Positions 46,147 to 57,947 are shown, counted from the stretch's first letter. The stretch: DNA of 64,000 nucleotides from Pandoraea horticolens (GCF_902459555.1 NZ_CABPSM010000008.1:124001-188000), one strand, 5' to 3'. A program made the numbers and translations. The notes: generated from the letters alone by a model not told the origin.

Positions 46147-46229
46147 GTCACACGTGACCCGCGCAGGTACAAAAAAACAACACACGTCACACACATAACG
46201 ACAAGCACACGATCCACCGAGGAGTCTTC

Positions 46230-47489
46230 ATGGCATTTTTTTCCTGGTTCAAGGAACTCAACACGAAGGAGCGCAAGGCCCTGTATGCGGGCTTCGGCGG
46301 CTACGCCGTCGATGCGTTCGACTTCATGATCTATTCTTTCCTGATTCCCACGCTCATCGCAGCGTGGGGGATGACGAAGGGCGAAGCGGGCATGATTGCG
46401 ACCAGTTCGCTCATCTCGTCCGCGGTGGGCGGATGGCTCGCCGGCATTCTCGCGGATCGCTTCGGCCGCGTGCGCGTGCTTCAGTGGACGATCGCCACGT
46501 TTTGCCTGTTCACGTTCCTCTCGGGCTTCACGAACTCGTTCTGGCAGTTGCTCATCACGCGTACGTTGCAAGGCATCGGCTTCGGCGGGGAATGGACTGT
46601 CGTCACGATGATGATGGGCGAGATGATCCGCTCGCCGCAGCATCGCGCGAAGGCGGTCGGCACGGTGCAAAGCAGTTGGTCGGTCGGCTGGGCCGCCGCC
46701 GCGCTGCTGTACTGGTTCTTCTTCGCCGTGCTCGACGAGGGCACCGCATGGCGCGCGTGCTTCTGGATCGGCATCGTGCCCGCGCTGTGGATCACGTACG
46801 TGCGCCGTAACGTGTCGGACCCAGAGATCTACACGCAGACCCGCCGCAAGATCGCCGAGGGCAAACTGCACGGCAATTTCATGCAGATCTTCGCCCCGGA
46901 GCATTTGAAGACGACAATCCTCGGCAGCTTGCTGTGCTCCGGCATGCTGGGTGGCTACTACGCGATCACCACATGGCTGCCGACCTATCTGAAGACCGTG
47001 CGCGGGCTCTCGGTGTTCAACACGAGCGCGTATCTGATCGTGCTGATCGTCGGCTCGTTCGTAGGCTACATCGTCGGTGCGATTCTCTCCGACAAACTCG
47101 GACGTCGCGGCGCCTTCATCTTCTTCGCCGTCGCATCGTTCCTGCTCGGCATGGCGTACACGATGCTGCCGATCACCGACAGCGCGATGCTGTTGCTCGG
47201 TTTCCCGCTCGGCATCGTCGTGCAAGGCATTTTCGCGGGGATCGGCGCGTATCTGACCGAACTGTATCCGAACCACATTCGCGGTTCCGGACAAGGTTTC
47301 TGCTACAACCTGGGACGCGGCATCGGCTCGTTCTTCCCCATCGCCGTCGGCATGCTCGCGCAAACCGGCTCGCTCGTGAAGGCCATCGGCATGGTGGCGG
47401 GTGGCGGTTACCTGCTCGTGGTTGTGTGCGCGCTGCTGTTGCCCGAGACGCGCGGCAAATCGCTCGTCACGGCGGACTTCACGCACTGA
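46230..47489 (+). CDS. MFS transporter (sugar-acid/aromatic-acid type)
   Basis: A 419-residue twelve-helix symporter. FGGYAVDAFDFMIYSFLIPT and LADRFGRVRVLQWTI (the loop 2-3 motif) are family hallmarks, with LQGIGFGGEWTVVTMMMGEM as in SialT/ShiA/MucK-like carriers. The start ATG has GAGGAG upstream. Substrate unknown; neighbours suggest an organic acid. A pair of hairpins separates it from the convergent lactonase gene. Confidence 0.92.
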   Translation: MAFFSWFKELNTKERKALYAGFGGYAVDAFDFMIYSFLIPTLIAAWGMTKGEAGMIATSSLISSAVGGWLAGILADRFGRVRVLQWTIATFCLFTFLSGFTNSFWQLLITRTLQGIGFGGEWTVVTMMMGEMIRSPQHRAKAVGTVQSSWSVGWAAAALLYWFFFAVLDEGTAWRACFWIGIVPALWITYVRRNVSDPEIYTQTRRKIAEGKLHGNFMQIFAPEHLKTTILGSLLCSGMLGGYYAITTWLPTYLKTVRGLSVFNTSAYLIVLIVGSFVGYIVGAILSDKLGRRGAFIFFAVASFLLGMAYTMLPITDSAMLLLGFPLGIVVQGIFAGIGAYLTELYPNHIRGSGQGFCYNLGRGIGSFFPIAVGMLAQTGSLVKAIGMVAGGGYLLVVVCALLLPETRGKSLVTADFTH

Positions 47490-47509
47490 TCGCACGGATG
47501 CCACGAAAC

Positions 47510-47574
47510 GCCATCGGTCCGCCGATGGCAAAACGGGACGCCGGATCGCTGACTACCGTCGATCCGACGTCCCG
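47510..47574. terminator. Two adjacent hairpins between convergent genes
   Basis: GCCATCGG/CCGATGGC (47510-47529, 4-nt loop) is followed at once by a larger stem, CGGGACG-cc-GGATCG against CGATCC-ga-CGTCCCG (47534-47574). They lie between the MFS gene and the convergent lactonase gene and can act on both strands. Confidence 0.65.
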
Positions 47575-47679
47575 CCGCCTCACCGGGTGGCCATCCGTGT
47601 AAGCCAGCCAACCCGGAACCACTTCCGCAGTGCTCGCCGCTTATGTGCTTGCGCGGCGTCGCCACCGACACACCCCCGC

Positions 47680-48621
47680 CTACACACCTGCCGCCGAGAA
47701 TGCGCCCGCCGATCCTGCCGATCCTGCATAAGGCGCTTCCGGCAATCCTTGCACACCGCAACGCACGGCAAACACATGACCATCGTGCTCGTTGGCGCCC
47801 ACGCCCGGACGAATCGATGTCACGAACAACGTATCGAAGTCGCGCCCGCCGAACGCGCACATCGAGGGCTTCGACACCGGCAGCACAATCTCGCGATCCC
47901 GCTCGCCCGCCGGCGTGAAGCGCAGCAAACGGCTGCCATCGTTGGCGCACGTCCAGTAGCCGCCATCGGCATCGACGGCCGCGCCGTCGGGGCGGCCCGG
48001 ATATCGATTCATGTCCACGAACAAACGCCGCTCGCCGATCGCGCCACTCTCGGCATCGAAGTCGAACGCCCACACGCGACGGCGCGTCGGATGCGAATCG
48101 CTAAGGTACATCGTGCGGCTGTCGGGAGAGAAGCCCAGACCATTCTGGGTGACAAGTCCGTCGACGAGCGGTGCAGACAGACGCCCCTCGGCATCGTAAC
48201 GGAAGAGCGAACCCGCGTCGCTCGCGAGCGACATGTCCTGCACCATCGTGCCCGCCCAGAAGCGGCCCTGACGGTCGCAGCGCCCGTCGTTGAAGCGCAT
48301 GCCCGGCGCGGGAAACGGGGGGGCGGCCACCCGCTGCCATTCGGATGCCGCAATGACGCCGGGCGTCCCCAGCCGCACCGCGAACAGCCCGGTTTCACAA
48401 CCCGCGAGCAACGTGCCCGAGACGTCGAACGAGAAGCACGCGATCTGTTCCGGGAAGGTCCATTGGCGATGCTCGCCGTCGGCGGGCGTCACACGATGCA
48501 ATTGCTTCGCGGTGATGTCTACCCAGTAGAGCGCTTGCTCGTTCGCGCACCACAGCGGGCTTTCCCCCACCGCGTGCGGTGTGTCTCGCGACGGCTCGAG
48601 TCGTTCGATGGACACGCTCAT
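47680..48621 (-). CDS. SMP-30/gluconolactonase family protein
   Basis: A 313-residue six-bladed propeller lactonase. GESPLWCANEQALYWVDITA (metal Glu), MRFNDGRCDRQGRFWAGTM (metal Asn), QNGLGFSPDSRTMYLSD (metal Asp region) and FVDMNRYPGRPDGAAVDADG are conserved. It probably opens the aldarolactone formed by uronate dehydrogenase. It overlaps that gene by 4 bp. Confidence 0.93.
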   Translation of the reverse strand: MSVSIERLEPSRDTPHAVGESPLWCANEQALYWVDITAKQLHRVTPADGEHRQWTFPEQIACFSFDVSGTLLAGCETGLFAVRLGTPGVIAASEWQRVAAPPFPAPGMRFNDGRCDRQGRFWAGTMVQDMSLASDAGSLFRYDAEGRLSAPLVDGLVTQNGLGFSPDSRTMYLSDSHPTRRRVWAFDFDAESGAIGERRLFVDMNRYPGRPDGAAVDADGGYWTCANDGSRLLRFTPAGERDREIVLPVSKPSMCAFGGRDFDTLFVTSIRPGVGANEHDGHVFAVRCGVQGLPEAPYAGSAGSAGAFSAAGV

Positions 48622-49442
48622 GCCTTGGGCTCCATCGGTCCCAACAACACGAACGGGCCGCCCTGGAAGCGCTGCGTCCAGTCGTCCATCTGCGGATCGG
48701 GGGCCTTGGGCGGGAACAGACCGGCGAATTCGGCGGAACTGTCTTGCGCACGGAAGCCGAGGAACGCGGCCTTCGTGTTATCGACCCACAGCGTCGGGTT
48801 GTTCGACACGCCGTAGACAATGGCATGTCCCACGCGATTCGTGAACAGCGAGCAACGCACGAGTTCGACGAAATCGCGATAGCTCAGGTACGTCACCATC
48901 ATGCGCGGATTCTTTGGCTGCTCGAACGACGACCCGATGCGTAGACACACGGTCTCGAGACCGAAGCGGTCGAAGTAGTAGCGCGACAAGTCTTCGCCAA
49001 AGCACTTTGAGATGCCGTACATGCCGTCCGGGCGATGCGGTGTGTCGATGTCGAGCACTTCCGTCACGGGATGGAAACCGACCGCGTGATTCGAGCTGGC
49101 GTAGACGATACGCTTCACGCCCTGCTTCTGCGCCGCGCTGTAGACGTTATACAAGCCGAGGATGTTGGCTTGCAGAATGTCGTCGAAAGGCGCTTCGACG
49201 GAAACGCCGCCCAGATGCACCAGCGCATCCACCCCTTCGAGCAAGGCGTGCACCGCTGCGCGATCGGCGAGGTCGACCTGCATGGCTTCTTCGTGCGGGG
49301 CATCGGCCGTGAGCGGCACGATGTCGCTCACGCGCACGATGTCTGCCCATTCGGCGAGCTTGCCGCGCAGCTGTTTGCCAAGATTGCCCGCCGCGCCGGT
49401 CAGCAGCAGACGGCGGAAGGGTTTGCCGGAAGTCTGGCTCAT
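48618..49442 (-). CDS. udh: Uronate dehydrogenase
   Basis: A 274-residue NAD-dependent SDR of the extended type. LLLTGAAGNLGKQLR binds NAD; VYASSNHAVGFHP and DGMYGISKCFGEDLSRYY (Tyr-x-x-x-Lys) form the active site. It oxidises galacturonate or glucuronate to the aldarolactone. Middle gene of an MFS-udh-lactonase operon, which is the oxidative uronate route. Confidence 0.92.
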   Translation of the reverse strand: MSQTSGKPFRRLLLTGAAGNLGKQLRGKLAEWADIVRVSDIVPLTADAPHEEAMQVDLADRAAVHALLEGVDALVHLGGVSVEAPFDDILQANILGLYNVYSAAQKQGVKRIVYASSNHAVGFHPVTEVLDIDTPHRPDGMYGISKCFGEDLSRYYFDRFGLETVCLRIGSSFEQPKNPRMMVTYLSYRDFVELVRCSLFTNRVGHAIVYGVSNNPTLWVDNTKAAFLGFRAQDSSAEFAGLFPPKAPDPQMDDWTQRFQGGPFVLLGPMEPKA

Positions 49443-49598
49443 GTCACTCCTTGTTCATCGGTAGATCGCAATGCATGCCACGCTGCATCGCGACAACAAA
49501 GCCGACGCCGCGCCGCACGCCCGAGGGGAAGTGCGCGGCGCGACGCACGTCAAATCGTCATGCAGCGAAGTCTTGCCTCGCCGCCTAGTCCGCTACCG

Positions 49599-50909
49599 CT
49601 ACGCATTGGCCGTGCGGCCTACGTCGACACGTCTACCCGGCGACGGCGTGGCCGTGCCCGTGATGCCGGGCTTGACCACGCTCCACAAAATCACCGCGCC
49701 GATCAGATCGCCCAGGCCCAGCGCCACGAAGAACGGGGCGTAGCCCACCGCCGTCACGAAGGTGCCGATCACCAGCGTGAAGAGCAGGTTGCCGATCCCG
49801 GCGGACAATCCGGCCATGCCCGTCACCGTTGCCACTTCATTACGCGGGAACAGGTCGGCCGACATCGAAATCACGCTGATCGAAAGCGTCTGGTGCGCAA
49901 AGCCGCCCAGGCACAGCAGGAAGATTGCCATCATCGGGTCAGCGACGAAGCCCACCCCGCACATCGCCGTCATGATGATGGCGCCGACGGTGAACACAAC
50001 CCGCTTGCCGTTGAAGATCGTGATCTTGAAATGCTTGTTCAGCCAGACGGAAATCGTGCCGCCCATCAGGCACCCGATGTCCGCCGCCACGAACGGCAGC
50101 CATGCCGTCGCGGCAATCGTCTTCAGATCGAAACCGCGCGCCTGATTGAGGTACAGCGGCATCCAGAACACGATCGTGCCCCACACCGGGTCGGCGAAGA
50201 AGCGCGGCAGGGCGATACCCCAGAAATTGCGCTGACGCAGGATCGAAAGCGGATTCGGTTTGCGTGCGTCGGCAGCGAGGTCGACGGCATGCCCTTCATT
50301 GATGTACTCGGACTCTGCCGTCGTGAGTGCCGGATGATCGGTCGGGTGACGGTAGAACAGGTACCACAGCACGCCCCACACGAGACCGAGACCGCCCGCG
50401 ATCACGAACGCCGTTTCCCAGTTGTAACGCATGATCGACCAGGCGATCAGTGGCGGCGCGAGAATCGCGCCTACTGACGTACCGATGTTGAAGATGCCTG
50501 CGGCAAGCGCACGCTCCTTCGACGGGAACCAGAACGCGGCCGCGCGCATGCCGGCCGGAATGAACGACGCCTCGGCCAGCCCCAGCAACCCGCGCAGCAC
50601 GAACAGACCGATCCAGCCGTCTGCCAGACCGTGCAGCATGCACACCACCGACCACATCACGCCGCACAACAGGAAGCCCAATCGCAGGCCGATGCGGTCC
50701 ATCAGGTAGCCGGTGAGCGGGGCGCCGATCGGATACAACACGAGGAATGCGCCGGTGATCCAGCCGTATTGCTGAGTCGTAATGTGGAGATCCTTCATTA
50801 CCGTGGGGGCGGCAACGGCAAGCGAGCTGCGCGCAAGGTAGTTCATGACCGTGCCGAGCGTCAGCAGTCCGATCATCCACCAGCGCAGGCCTTTGACCTT
50901 CAGTGCCAT
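49599..50909 (-). CDS. MFS transporter (hexuronate/aldarate type)
   Basis: A 436-residue anion:cation symporter of the ExuT/GudP type. WWMIGLLTLGTVMNYLARSS, LDVLYPIGAP-like helix (GAFLVLYPIGAPLTGYLMDR) and LLGLAEASFIPAGMRAAAFW match this group. It is the first gene of the uronate operon and should import hexuronates. ATG 50909 is chosen because the longer frame adds a non-family N-terminus. Confidence 0.92.
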   Translation of the reverse strand: MALKVKGLRWWMIGLLTLGTVMNYLARSSLAVAAPTVMKDLHITTQQYGWITGAFLVLYPIGAPLTGYLMDRIGLRLGFLLCGVMWSVVCMLHGLADGWIGLFVLRGLLGLAEASFIPAGMRAAAFWFPSKERALAAGIFNIGTSVGAILAPPLIAWSIMRYNWETAFVIAGGLGLVWGVLWYLFYRHPTDHPALTTAESEYINEGHAVDLAADARKPNPLSILRQRNFWGIALPRFFADPVWGTIVFWMPLYLNQARGFDLKTIAATAWLPFVAADIGCLMGGTISVWLNKHFKITIFNGKRVVFTVGAIIMTAMCGVGFVADPMMAIFLLCLGGFAHQTLSISVISMSADLFPRNEVATVTGMAGLSAGIGNLLFTLVIGTFVTAVGYAPFFVALGLGDLIGAVILWSVVKPGITGTATPSPGRRVDVGRTANA

Positions 50910-51366
50910 GATGGTTGTCTCTCTCCGTGAGTATTCTTGTCGCGAGCGCGCAGCTCGCATGGAGAGGCATCCTACGTCAGAAGATGTACGATGACAATGG
51001 CCTGATACGCTGTTTACGGATAATCCCTAGGGGTTCCTTCGATTCCGCCGTCTGACGCTATAACCCTTGCATTAGTTGAAGATTACATATGCTTTGAACG
51101 TTTTCCTACATATGAATCAGTGGCGAAAAAGTTTTGTTGTATGACATCTTATATTTGGAGATCGACGGATTCATCAGTTCCATCAGGGGTGCCACAGATC
51201 CTTGCAGGCGAGATGAATGGGCAAGAAAAAACCGCCCGGACGTTGCCGTCCGGACGGTTTCTCCACAGTGACGCAGATGCCTACCTCTGCGCCCCTCCTC
51301 TCAACCCCGTATTTGTGGTTTTGGCAGGCATTACCTGCGCGCACCCCGAAGGGCACGCTTTGACAC
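50910..51366. other. Intergenic region between the uronate operon and gltD
   Basis: 457 bp without a gene. It holds the gltD terminator (51229-51260) and the promoter of the uronate operon. TACATATG occurs twice, at 51084-51091 and 51107-51114 (23 bp apart), in an AT-rich stretch that could hold regulator sites. Confidence 0.55.
51229..51260 (-). terminator. Intrinsic terminator after gltD
   Basis: AAACCGCCCGGACG (51229-51242) pairs with CGTCCGGACGGTTT (51247-51260), one mismatch, 4-nt loop, followed on the minus strand by a T-tract. Strong terminator for gltB-gltD. Confidence 0.88.
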
Positions 51367-52833
51367 TTAGCGCGGCAGTTCCGAATGCCCCATCAGGAAC
51401 TCGTCGACGGCACGGGCGCACTGACGGCCTTCGCGAATCGCCCACACCACCAGCGATTGACCACGGCGCACGTCACCGGCGGCGAAGACCTTCGGCAGGT
51501 TCGTCGTGTAGGCGCGCTCGCCTTCGGTCGAGGCGCGCACATTGCCGCGTGCGTCCTTGTCGACGCCGAACGCGTCGAGCACGGTCTGCAACGGCGAGAC
51601 GAAGCCCATCGCGAGCAACACCAGATCGGCCTTGAGTTCGAATTCCGAGCCCGGCACTTCCAGCATCTTGCCGTCCTTCCATTCGAGACGCACGGCGATC
51701 AGCTTCTCGACCTTGCCGTTCTTGCCTTCGAAGCGCTTCGTCGCCACCGACCAGTCACGCTCGCAGCCCTCTTCGTGGCTCGACGACGTACGCAGCTTGG
51801 TCGGCCAGTACGGCCACACCATCGGCTTGTTTTCGTGCTCGGGCGGCTGCGGCAGCAGTTCGAACTGCGTCACGCTTTTTGCGCCGTGGCGGTTCGACGT
51901 GCCCACGCAATCGGAGCCGGTGTCGCCACCGCCGATCACGATCACACGCTTGCCCGTGGCCAGCAGTTGGTTCGCCAGCTTGTCGCCCGCGTTCACCTTG
52001 TTTTGCTGCGGCAGGAATTCCATCGCGAAATGGATGCCTTCCAGCTCACGGCCCGGCACCGGCAGATCGCGCGGCTGCTCTGCGCCACCCGCGATCACCA
52101 CGGCGTCGAACTGCGCCTGCAACTGATCCGGCGTAATCGTCTCTTTGGAGAAGTTGTTGATGTGCGCATCGGGGGCATCGCGGCCGACATAAACCCCGGT
52201 GCGGAACGTCACGCCTTCGGCTTCCATCTGGCGCATGCGACGGTCGATCAGCCACTTCTCCAGCTTGAAGTCGGGGATGCCGTAACGCAGCAGCCCGCCC
52301 ACGCGATCGTTCTTTTCGAACACGGTGACGTCGTGACCGGCGCGTGCGAGTTGCTGCGCCACCGCCATGCCCGCCGGGCCCGAACCGACCACAGCGACCG
52401 TCTTGCCGGTCTTGTGCTTCGCGGGCTGCGGTTCGACCCAGCCTTCGGTCCACGCCTTGTCGATGATCGCGTGCTCGATGGACTTGATGCCCACCGCGTC
52501 GCTGTTGATGTTCAGCGTGCACGCAGCTTCACACGGCGCCGGACAGATACGGCCCGTGAACTCCGGGAAGTTGTTCGTCGAGTGCAGCACCGAGATGGCC
52601 GATTTCCAGTCCTGGCGATACACCAGATCGTTGAAGTCGGGAATGATGTTGTTGACCGGGCAACCGTTGGTGCAAAAGGGAATGCCGCAGTCCATGCAGC
52701 GTGCGCCCTGCACTTTTGCCTGATCGTCGGAGAGCGCGAGCACGAACTCCTTGTAGTGCTTCACGCGCGCCAGCGGTGCTTCATACGACTCGCTCTGGCG
52801 CTCGAATTCGAGAAAACCTGTGACCTTGCCCAT
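51367..52833 (-). CDS. gltD: Glutamate synthase small subunit
   Basis: 488 residues. N-terminal 4Fe-4S ligands in [20 protein letters not shown] and [16 protein letters not shown] site [25 protein letters not shown] site [17 protein letters not shown]. It supplies electrons from NADPH to GltB. It follows gltB by 95 bp and ends at a strong terminator. Confidence 0.97.
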   Translation of the reverse strand: MGKVTGFLEFERQSESYEAPLARVKHYKEFVLALSDDQAKVQGARCMDCGIPFCTNGCPVNNIIPDFNDLVYRQDWKSAISVLHSTNNFPEFTGRICPAPCEAACTLNINSDAVGIKSIEHAIIDKAWTEGWVEPQPAKHKTGKTVAVVGSGPAGMAVAQQLARAGHDVTVFEKNDRVGGLLRYGIPDFKLEKWLIDRRMRQMEAEGVTFRTGVYVGRDAPDAHINNFSKETITPDQLQAQFDAVVIAGGAEQPRDLPVPGRELEGIHFAMEFLPQQNKVNAGDKLANQLLATGKRVIVIGGGDTGSDCVGTSNRHGAKSVTQFELLPQPPEHENKPMVWPYWPTKLRTSSSHEEGCERDWSVATKRFEGKNGKVEKLIAVRLEWKDGKMLEVPGSEFELKADLVLLAMGFVSPLQTVLDAFGVDKDARGNVRASTEGERAYTTNLPKVFAAGDVRRGQSLVVWAIREGRQCARAVDEFLMGHSELPR

Positions 52834-52928
52834 GTTTCTTCAGTCGGAAAGTTTTGTGGTTACCGTGCCTCGCCCGCGCGCGGCACGCCGCAGGGCCCTC
52901 ACCCCGTGGCGTTGCCGCGCGAGCGGCT

Positions 52929-55900
52929 TCAGGCCGCCAGTGCTTGTTTGTCGCCCGCCTTGGCCATTTCGCCCAAGGCTCGTTTGTATTCGTTCGGGAA
53001 CACCTTCACGAATTTGCGACGCGCGCCGTCCCAGTCTTCGAGCAGCGCCTTCGCGCGCGTGGAGCCCGTGTACTGGAAATGGCGCTCGATCAGTTCGCGC
53101 AGTTGTGCCTCGTCGGTCTGGCCGCGATGCCACAGCCCCTGGCTCACCGTGCGCTCCTGCTCGGCGTGCGGCAGCACCGGATCGAGTGCGACCATCGCCG
53201 TGTTGCACTTCGCGGTGAACGTACCGTCAGCGTCGTACACATAAGCCACACCGCCCGACATACCGGCCGAGAAGTTACGGCCGGTCTCGCCCAGCACGAC
53301 CACCGTACCGCCGGTCATGTATTCGCAACCGTGATCGCCCGTGCCTTCCACCACTGCGGTGGCGCCCGAGTTGCGCACGCAGAAGCGTTCGCCGGCCACA
53401 CCGTTGAAGAAGGCTTCGCCTTCGATGGCGCCGATCATCACGGTATTGCCCACGATGATGTTGTCTTCGGCGTTGCCACGGAAGTCGTTGGTCGGACGCA
53501 CGATGATGCGGCCGCCCGAGAGCCCCTTGCCTACGTAGTCGTTGCCGTCACCCACCAGATCGAGCGTGATGCCGCGCGCGAGGAACGCACCGAAGCTCTG
53601 ACCCGCTGTGCCCTTGAGCTGCACATGGATCGTGTCGTCCGGCAGGCCGTCGTGACCGTAGCGCTTGGCCACTTCGCCCGAGAGCATCGCGCCGACCGTA
53701 CGGTTACGGTTACGTACCGGCTGGATGAACGAGACATGCTCGCCTTTCTCGAGCGCCGGCAGCGCCTTCTCGATGAGCGCATGATCGAGCGCCCCCGTCA
53801 GGCCGTGGTCTTGCGATTCGACATGCATACGCGGCACGTCGGCGGCCACTTCCGGCTGATAGAAGATGCGCGAGAAATCGAGCCCCTTCGCCTTCCAGTG
53901 CTCCACGCCCGATTTGGTGTTAAGCAGGTCGGCACGGCCGATCAGGTCGTCGAACTTCGAGATGCCCAGTTGCGCCATGATTTCGCGCACTTCCTCGGCC
54001 ACGAAGAAGAAGTAGTTGACGACGTGTTCCGGCTTGCCCTGGAATTTCTTGCGCAGCACCGGGTCTTGCGTCGCCACGCCCACCGGGCAGGTATTCAGGT
54101 GGCACTTGCGCATCATGATGCAGCCTTCGACGACGAGCGGTGCCGTCGCGAAGCCGAATTCGTCTGCGCCGAGCAATGCGCCGATCACCACGTCGCGGCC
54201 GGTCTTCATCTGACCGTCGGCCTGCACGCGGATACGGCCGCGCAGGCGGTTGAGCACCAGCGTCTGTTGCGTTTCCGCCAGCCCCAGTTCCCACGGCGTG
54301 CCGGCGTACTTCACCGACGAGAGCGGCGACGCGCCCGTGCCACCGTCGTGACCGGCGATCACCACGTGATCGGCCTTGGCCTTCGCGACACCGGCGGCAA
54401 CCGTGCCCACGCCCACTTCGGACACGAGCTTCACCGAGATCGACGACGAGGCGTTCACGTTCTTCAGATCGTGAATGAGCTGCGCCAGATCTTCGATCGA
54501 GTAAATGTCGTGGTGCGGCGGCGGCGAAATCAGGCCGACGCCCGGCACGGAGTAGCGCAGCTTGCCGATGTATTCCGTCACCTTGTGACCCGGCAACTGA
54601 CCGCCTTCGCCCGGCTTCGCGCCCTGCGCCATCTTGATCTGGATCTGATCGGCCGAGACCAGATAGTCGGCCGTCACGCCGAAGCGGCCCGACGCGACCT
54701 GCTTGATGCGCGAGCGCAGCGAGTCGCCATCCTGCAATTCGATATCGGTCTCGATGACATCGCGACCCACGATCGACGCGAGCGATTCCCCCTTCTTGAT
54801 CGGAATGCCCTTCAGTTCGTTGCGATAGCGGCGCGGATCTTCACCGCCCTCACCCGTGTTCGACTTGCCGCCGATACGGTTCATCGCGACGGCCAGCGTG
54901 GCGTGTGCTTCGGTCGAGATCGAACCGAGCGACATGGCGCCCGTGGCGAAACGCTTCACGATGTCCTTGGCAGACTCCACCTGATCGAGCGGGATCGCGC
55001 GTTGCGGATCGACGCGGAATTCGAACAGACCGCGCAGCGTCATGTGGCGCTTGCTCTGGTCGTTGATGAGGTTCGCGTATTCCTTGTACGTCTGGTACGA
55101 GTTCGAACGGGTCGAGTGCTGGAGCTTGGCAATGACGTCCGGCGTCCACATGTGGTCTTCGCCACGAATGCGGAACGCGTATTCACCGCCGGCGTCGAGC
55201 ATATTGGCCAGCACCGGATTATCGCCGAAGGCGTCGCGATGCAGACGCACGGCTTCCTCGGCCACTTCGAAGATGCCGATCCCGCCAACGTTCGATGCCG
55301 TGCCGTGGAAATACTTCCTGACCAGTTCCTGAGACAGGCCGATGGCTTCGAAGATCTGCGCGCCCGTGTACGACATGTACGTCGAGATGCCCATCTTCGA
55401 CATGACCTTGTGCAGGCCCTTGCCCACGGCCTTGACGAAGTGCTTGATCGCCTTTTCAGGCGTCAGATCGCCGCCTTGCTTGCGGGCGATCTGGGCAAGC
55501 GTTTCCATCGCCAGGTACGGGTGCACGGCTTCCGCGCCGTAGCCCGCGAGCAATGCGAAGTGGTGCACTTCACGCGCCGAACCGGTTTCGACCACCAGGC
55601 CCGTGCTCGTGCGCAGCCCCTGCGTGACCAGATGCTGGTGCACGGCGGACGTGGCGAGCAGCGCCGGGATCGCGACTTGTTCGCGGTTCGTCAGACGGTC
55701 GGAGACGATCAGGATGTTGTAGCCCGACTTCACGGCGTCAATGGCTTCGGCGCACAGCGACGCGAGGCGTGCCTCGATGCCTTCCTTGCCCCACGCAACC
55801 GGATAGCAGATGTTCAACTCGTACGAGCGGAATTTGCCGCCGGTGTACTTGTCGATGTGGCGGATCTTCGAGATTTCCTTGAAGTCCAGCACCGGCTGCG

Positions 55901-57662
55901 ACACTTCGAGACGCATCGGCGGGTTGATGTTGTTCGTGTCGAGCAGGTTCGGCTTCGGGCCGATGAACGACACCAGCGACATCACCATGTTCTCGCGGAT
56001 CGGGTCGATCGGCGGGTTCGTCACCTGCGCGAAGAGCTGGCGGAAGTAGTGATAGAGCGTCTTGTTCTTGTTGCTCATGACCGCGAGCGGGCTGTCGTTG
56101 CCCATCGAGCCCACGGCTTCTTCGCCATTGATCGCCATCGGCGTCATCAGCAGCTTGACTTCTTCCTGCGTGTAGCCGAACGCCTGCTGCAAGTCGAGCA
56201 GCGGCGTGGCGGTGTCGTGATGCACACCAGCCTCTTCGACCTTCGGCTCGATCTCATCGAGCTTGATGCGCACAGCGTCGATCCAGCTCTTGTACGGCTT
56301 CGCGTTGGCGAGGTTGTCCTTGAGTTCCTTGTCGTCGATGATGCGGCCCTGCTCCATGTCGATCAGGAACATCTTGCCCGGTTGAAGACGCCACTTCTTG
56401 ACGATCTTCGACTCCGGTATCGGCAGCACGCCCGACTCCGACGCCAGAATAACCATCTCGTCGTCGGTAATCACGAAGCGCGCCGGACGCAGACCGTTAC
56501 GGTCGAGCGTCGCGCCGATCTGACGGCCATCGGTAAACGCGATCGCGGCGGGGCCGTCCCACGGCTCCATCATCGCGGCGTGGTATTCGTAGAACGCGCG
56601 GCGGTTCTCGTCCATCAGCGTGTGCTGTTCCCAGGCTTCCGGGATCATCATCATCACGGCGTGCGCGAGCGGGTAGCCGGCCATCGTGAGCATTTCGAGG
56701 CAGTTGTCGAACGATGCGGTGTCCGACTGGCCCGGATAGATCAGCGGCCACAGCTTTTGCAGATCACTGCCGAGCACTGCCGACGAGATCGCGCCCGTGC
56801 GGGCGTTGATCCAGTTCACGTTGCCCTTCACGGTGTTGATTTCACCGTTGTGCGCGACCATGCGATACGGGTGCGCCAGTTCCCAGGCCGGGAACGTGTT
56901 CGTCGAGAAGCGTTGGTGAACGAGAGCGAGTGCCGAGACGGTGCGCGGATCGGCCAGATCGCGATAGTAGCGACCGACCTGATCGCACAACAGCAGGCCC
57001 TTGTAGACGATGGTGCGTGCCGACATTGACGGCACGAAATATTCCTTGCCGTGCTTGAGCTTGAGCGCCTGGATACGGTGGCTCGCCGTTTTGCGGATGA
57101 CGTACAGCTTACGCTCGAGGGCGTCCGTCACCATGATGTCCTGACCGCGACCGATGAAGATCTGACGGATCACCGGCTCGGTGGCCTTCACGTTGGGCGA
57201 CATCGGCATGTCGCGATCGATCGCGACATCGCGCCAGCCCAGCACGACCTGCCCTTCAGCCTTCACGGTGCGTTCGAGTTCCTGTTCGCAGGCCAGACGC
57301 GACGCGTGCTCCTTCGGCAGGAAGATCATGCCGACGCCATATTCACCGGCCGGCGGCAGGGTCACGCCCTGCTTGGCCATTTCTTCACGGTAGAACTGGT
57401 CGGGAATCTGCAACAGGATACCGGCGCCGTCCCCCATCAACGGGTCGGCACCGACGGCGCCCCGGTGATCGAGGTTTTCGAGAATCTTCAGGCCCTGCTC
57501 GACGATAGCGTGGCTTTTCACGCCCTTGATGTGCGCCACGAAGCCCACGCCGCAGGCATCGTGTTCGTTGGCCGGATCGTACATGCCCTGTGCGTCCGGC
57601 GCCAAGTACGCCTCACCCGGCAGCGCTGCTGCCGTCGCAATCGGTTGTTGTTTCATTTCCAC
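52929..57662 (-). CDS. gltB: Glutamate synthase large subunit
   Basis: 1577 residues, full length. Class-II glutaminase with Cys37 ([13 protein letters not shown]) exposed after removal of a short propeptide; synthase barrel with the FMN-loop region ([15 protein letters not shown]); 3Fe-4S ligands in [16 protein letters not shown]-terminal beta-helix ([20 protein letters not shown]). With GltD it turns 2-oxoglutarate and glutamine into two glutamates, the main ammonium-assimilation route. Confidence 0.98.
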   Translation of the reverse strand: MEMKQQPIATAAALPGEAYLAPDAQGMYDPANEHDACGVGFVAHIKGVKSHAIVEQGLKILENLDHRGAVGADPLMGDGAGILLQIPDQFYREEMAKQGVTLPPAGEYGVGMIFLPKEHASRLACEQELERTVKAEGQVVLGWRDVAIDRDMPMSPNVKATEPVIRQIFIGRGQDIMVTDALERKLYVIRKTASHRIQALKLKHGKEYFVPSMSARTIVYKGLLLCDQVGRYYRDLADPRTVSALALVHQRFSTNTFPAWELAHPYRMVAHNGEINTVKGNVNWINARTGAISSAVLGSDLQKLWPLIYPGQSDTASFDNCLEMLTMAGYPLAHAVMMMIPEAWEQHTLMDENRRAFYEYHAAMMEPWDGPAAIAFTDGRQIGATLDRNGLRPARFVITDDEMVILASESGVLPIPESKIVKKWRLQPGKMFLIDMEQGRIIDDKELKDNLANAKPYKSWIDAVRIKLDEIEPKVEEAGVHHDTATPLLDLQQAFGYTQEEVKLLMTPMAINGEEAVGSMGNDSPLAVMSNKNKTLYHYFRQLFAQVTNPPIDPIRENMVMSLVSFIGPKPNLLDTNNINPPMRLEVSQPVLDFKEISKIRHIDKYTGGKFRSYELNICYPVAWGKEGIEARLASLCAEAIDAVKSGYNILIVSDRLTNREQVAIPALLATSAVHQHLVTQGLRTSTGLVVETGSAREVHHFALLAGYGAEAVHPYLAMETLAQIARKQGGDLTPEKAIKHFVKAVGKGLHKVMSKMGISTYMSYTGAQIFEAIGLSQELVRKYFHGTASNVGGIGIFEVAEEAVRLHRDAFGDNPVLANMLDAGGEYAFRIRGEDHMWTPDVIAKLQHSTRSNSYQTYKEYANLINDQSKRHMTLRGLFEFRVDPQRAIPLDQVESAKDIVKRFATGAMSLGSISTEAHATLAVAMNRIGGKSNTGEGGEDPRRYRNELKGIPIKKGESLASIVGRDVIETDIELQDGDSLRSRIKQVASGRFGVTADYLVSADQIQIKMAQGAKPGEGGQLPGHKVTEYIGKLRYSVPGVGLISPPPHHDIYSIEDLAQLIHDLKNVNASSSISVKLVSEVGVGTVAAGVAKAKADHVVIAGHDGGTGASPLSSVKYAGTPWELGLAETQQTLVLNRLRGRIRVQADGQMKTGRDVVIGALLGADEFGFATAPLVVEGCIMMRKCHLNTCPVGVATQDPVLRKKFQGKPEHVVNYFFFVAEEVREIMAQLGISKFDDLIGRADLLNTKSGVEHWKAKGLDFSRIFYQPEVAADVPRMHVESQDHGLTGALDHALIEKALPALEKGEHVSFIQPVRNRNRTVGAMLSGEVAKRYGHDGLPDDTIHVQLKGTAGQSFGAFLARGITLDLVGDGNDYVGKGLSGGRIIVRPTNDFRGNAEDNIIVGNTVMIGAIEGEAFFNGVAGERFCVRNSGATAVVEGTGDHGCEYMTGGTVVVLGETGRNFSAGMSGGVAYVYDADGTFTAKCNTAMVALDPVLPHAEQERTVSQGLWHRGQTDEAQLRELIERHFQYTGSTRAKALLEDWDGARRKFVKVFPNEYKRALGEMAKAGDKQALAA

Positions 57663-57880
57663 GAGTTACACCGTCTCTTGGCGAGGTCGCCGCGCGCATG
57701 CTCGTCGCGGTCGACCGGGTTAAGTGGGGTTGGCCGGGCGGGCCAGGGCTGCGGATTCGCGCGCGTCGAAGATCGTTCTCGGGCGTCGCCACAGAAGCCG
57801 ACTCAGCGCGCACGCTTTTGCGCATCGCACCAATCGGCCGAAGTTGGAATATACGCCATGAAATTCACAATGACAAAATA

Positions 57881-57897
57881 TTTTAATGGGGTCAGAT
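57881..57897 (-). repeat. GGGGTCA repeat (copy 1) near the RAYT gene
   Basis: TTTTAATGGGGTCAGAT matches the sequence at 57931-57947 in 15 of 17 positions, starting exactly 50 bp earlier. Motifs of the GGGGTCAGA-AATTA kind flank Y1 REP-associated transposase genes in betaproteobacteria. Confidence 0.6.
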
Positions 57898-57930
57898 TCT
57901 AATTAAAAACCGCACCAAAAGAAGGCTTGT

Positions 57931-57947
57931 TTTTATTGGGGTCAAAT
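57931..57947 (-). repeat. GGGGTCA repeat (copy 2) near the RAYT gene
   Basis: TTTTATTGGGGTCAAAT is the second copy, 93 bp beyond the stop codon of the RAYT gene. It may be a recognition or excision site of the transposase. Confidence 0.6.

Noticed and set aside
52854-57029. A 1391-codon open frame antisense to gltB
   Set aside because: It lies wholly inside gltB on the opposite strand, is dominated by Arg/His/Ala/Val codons, and has no recognisable domain. Such long shadow frames are expected opposite long, GC-rich genes with strong third-position bias.
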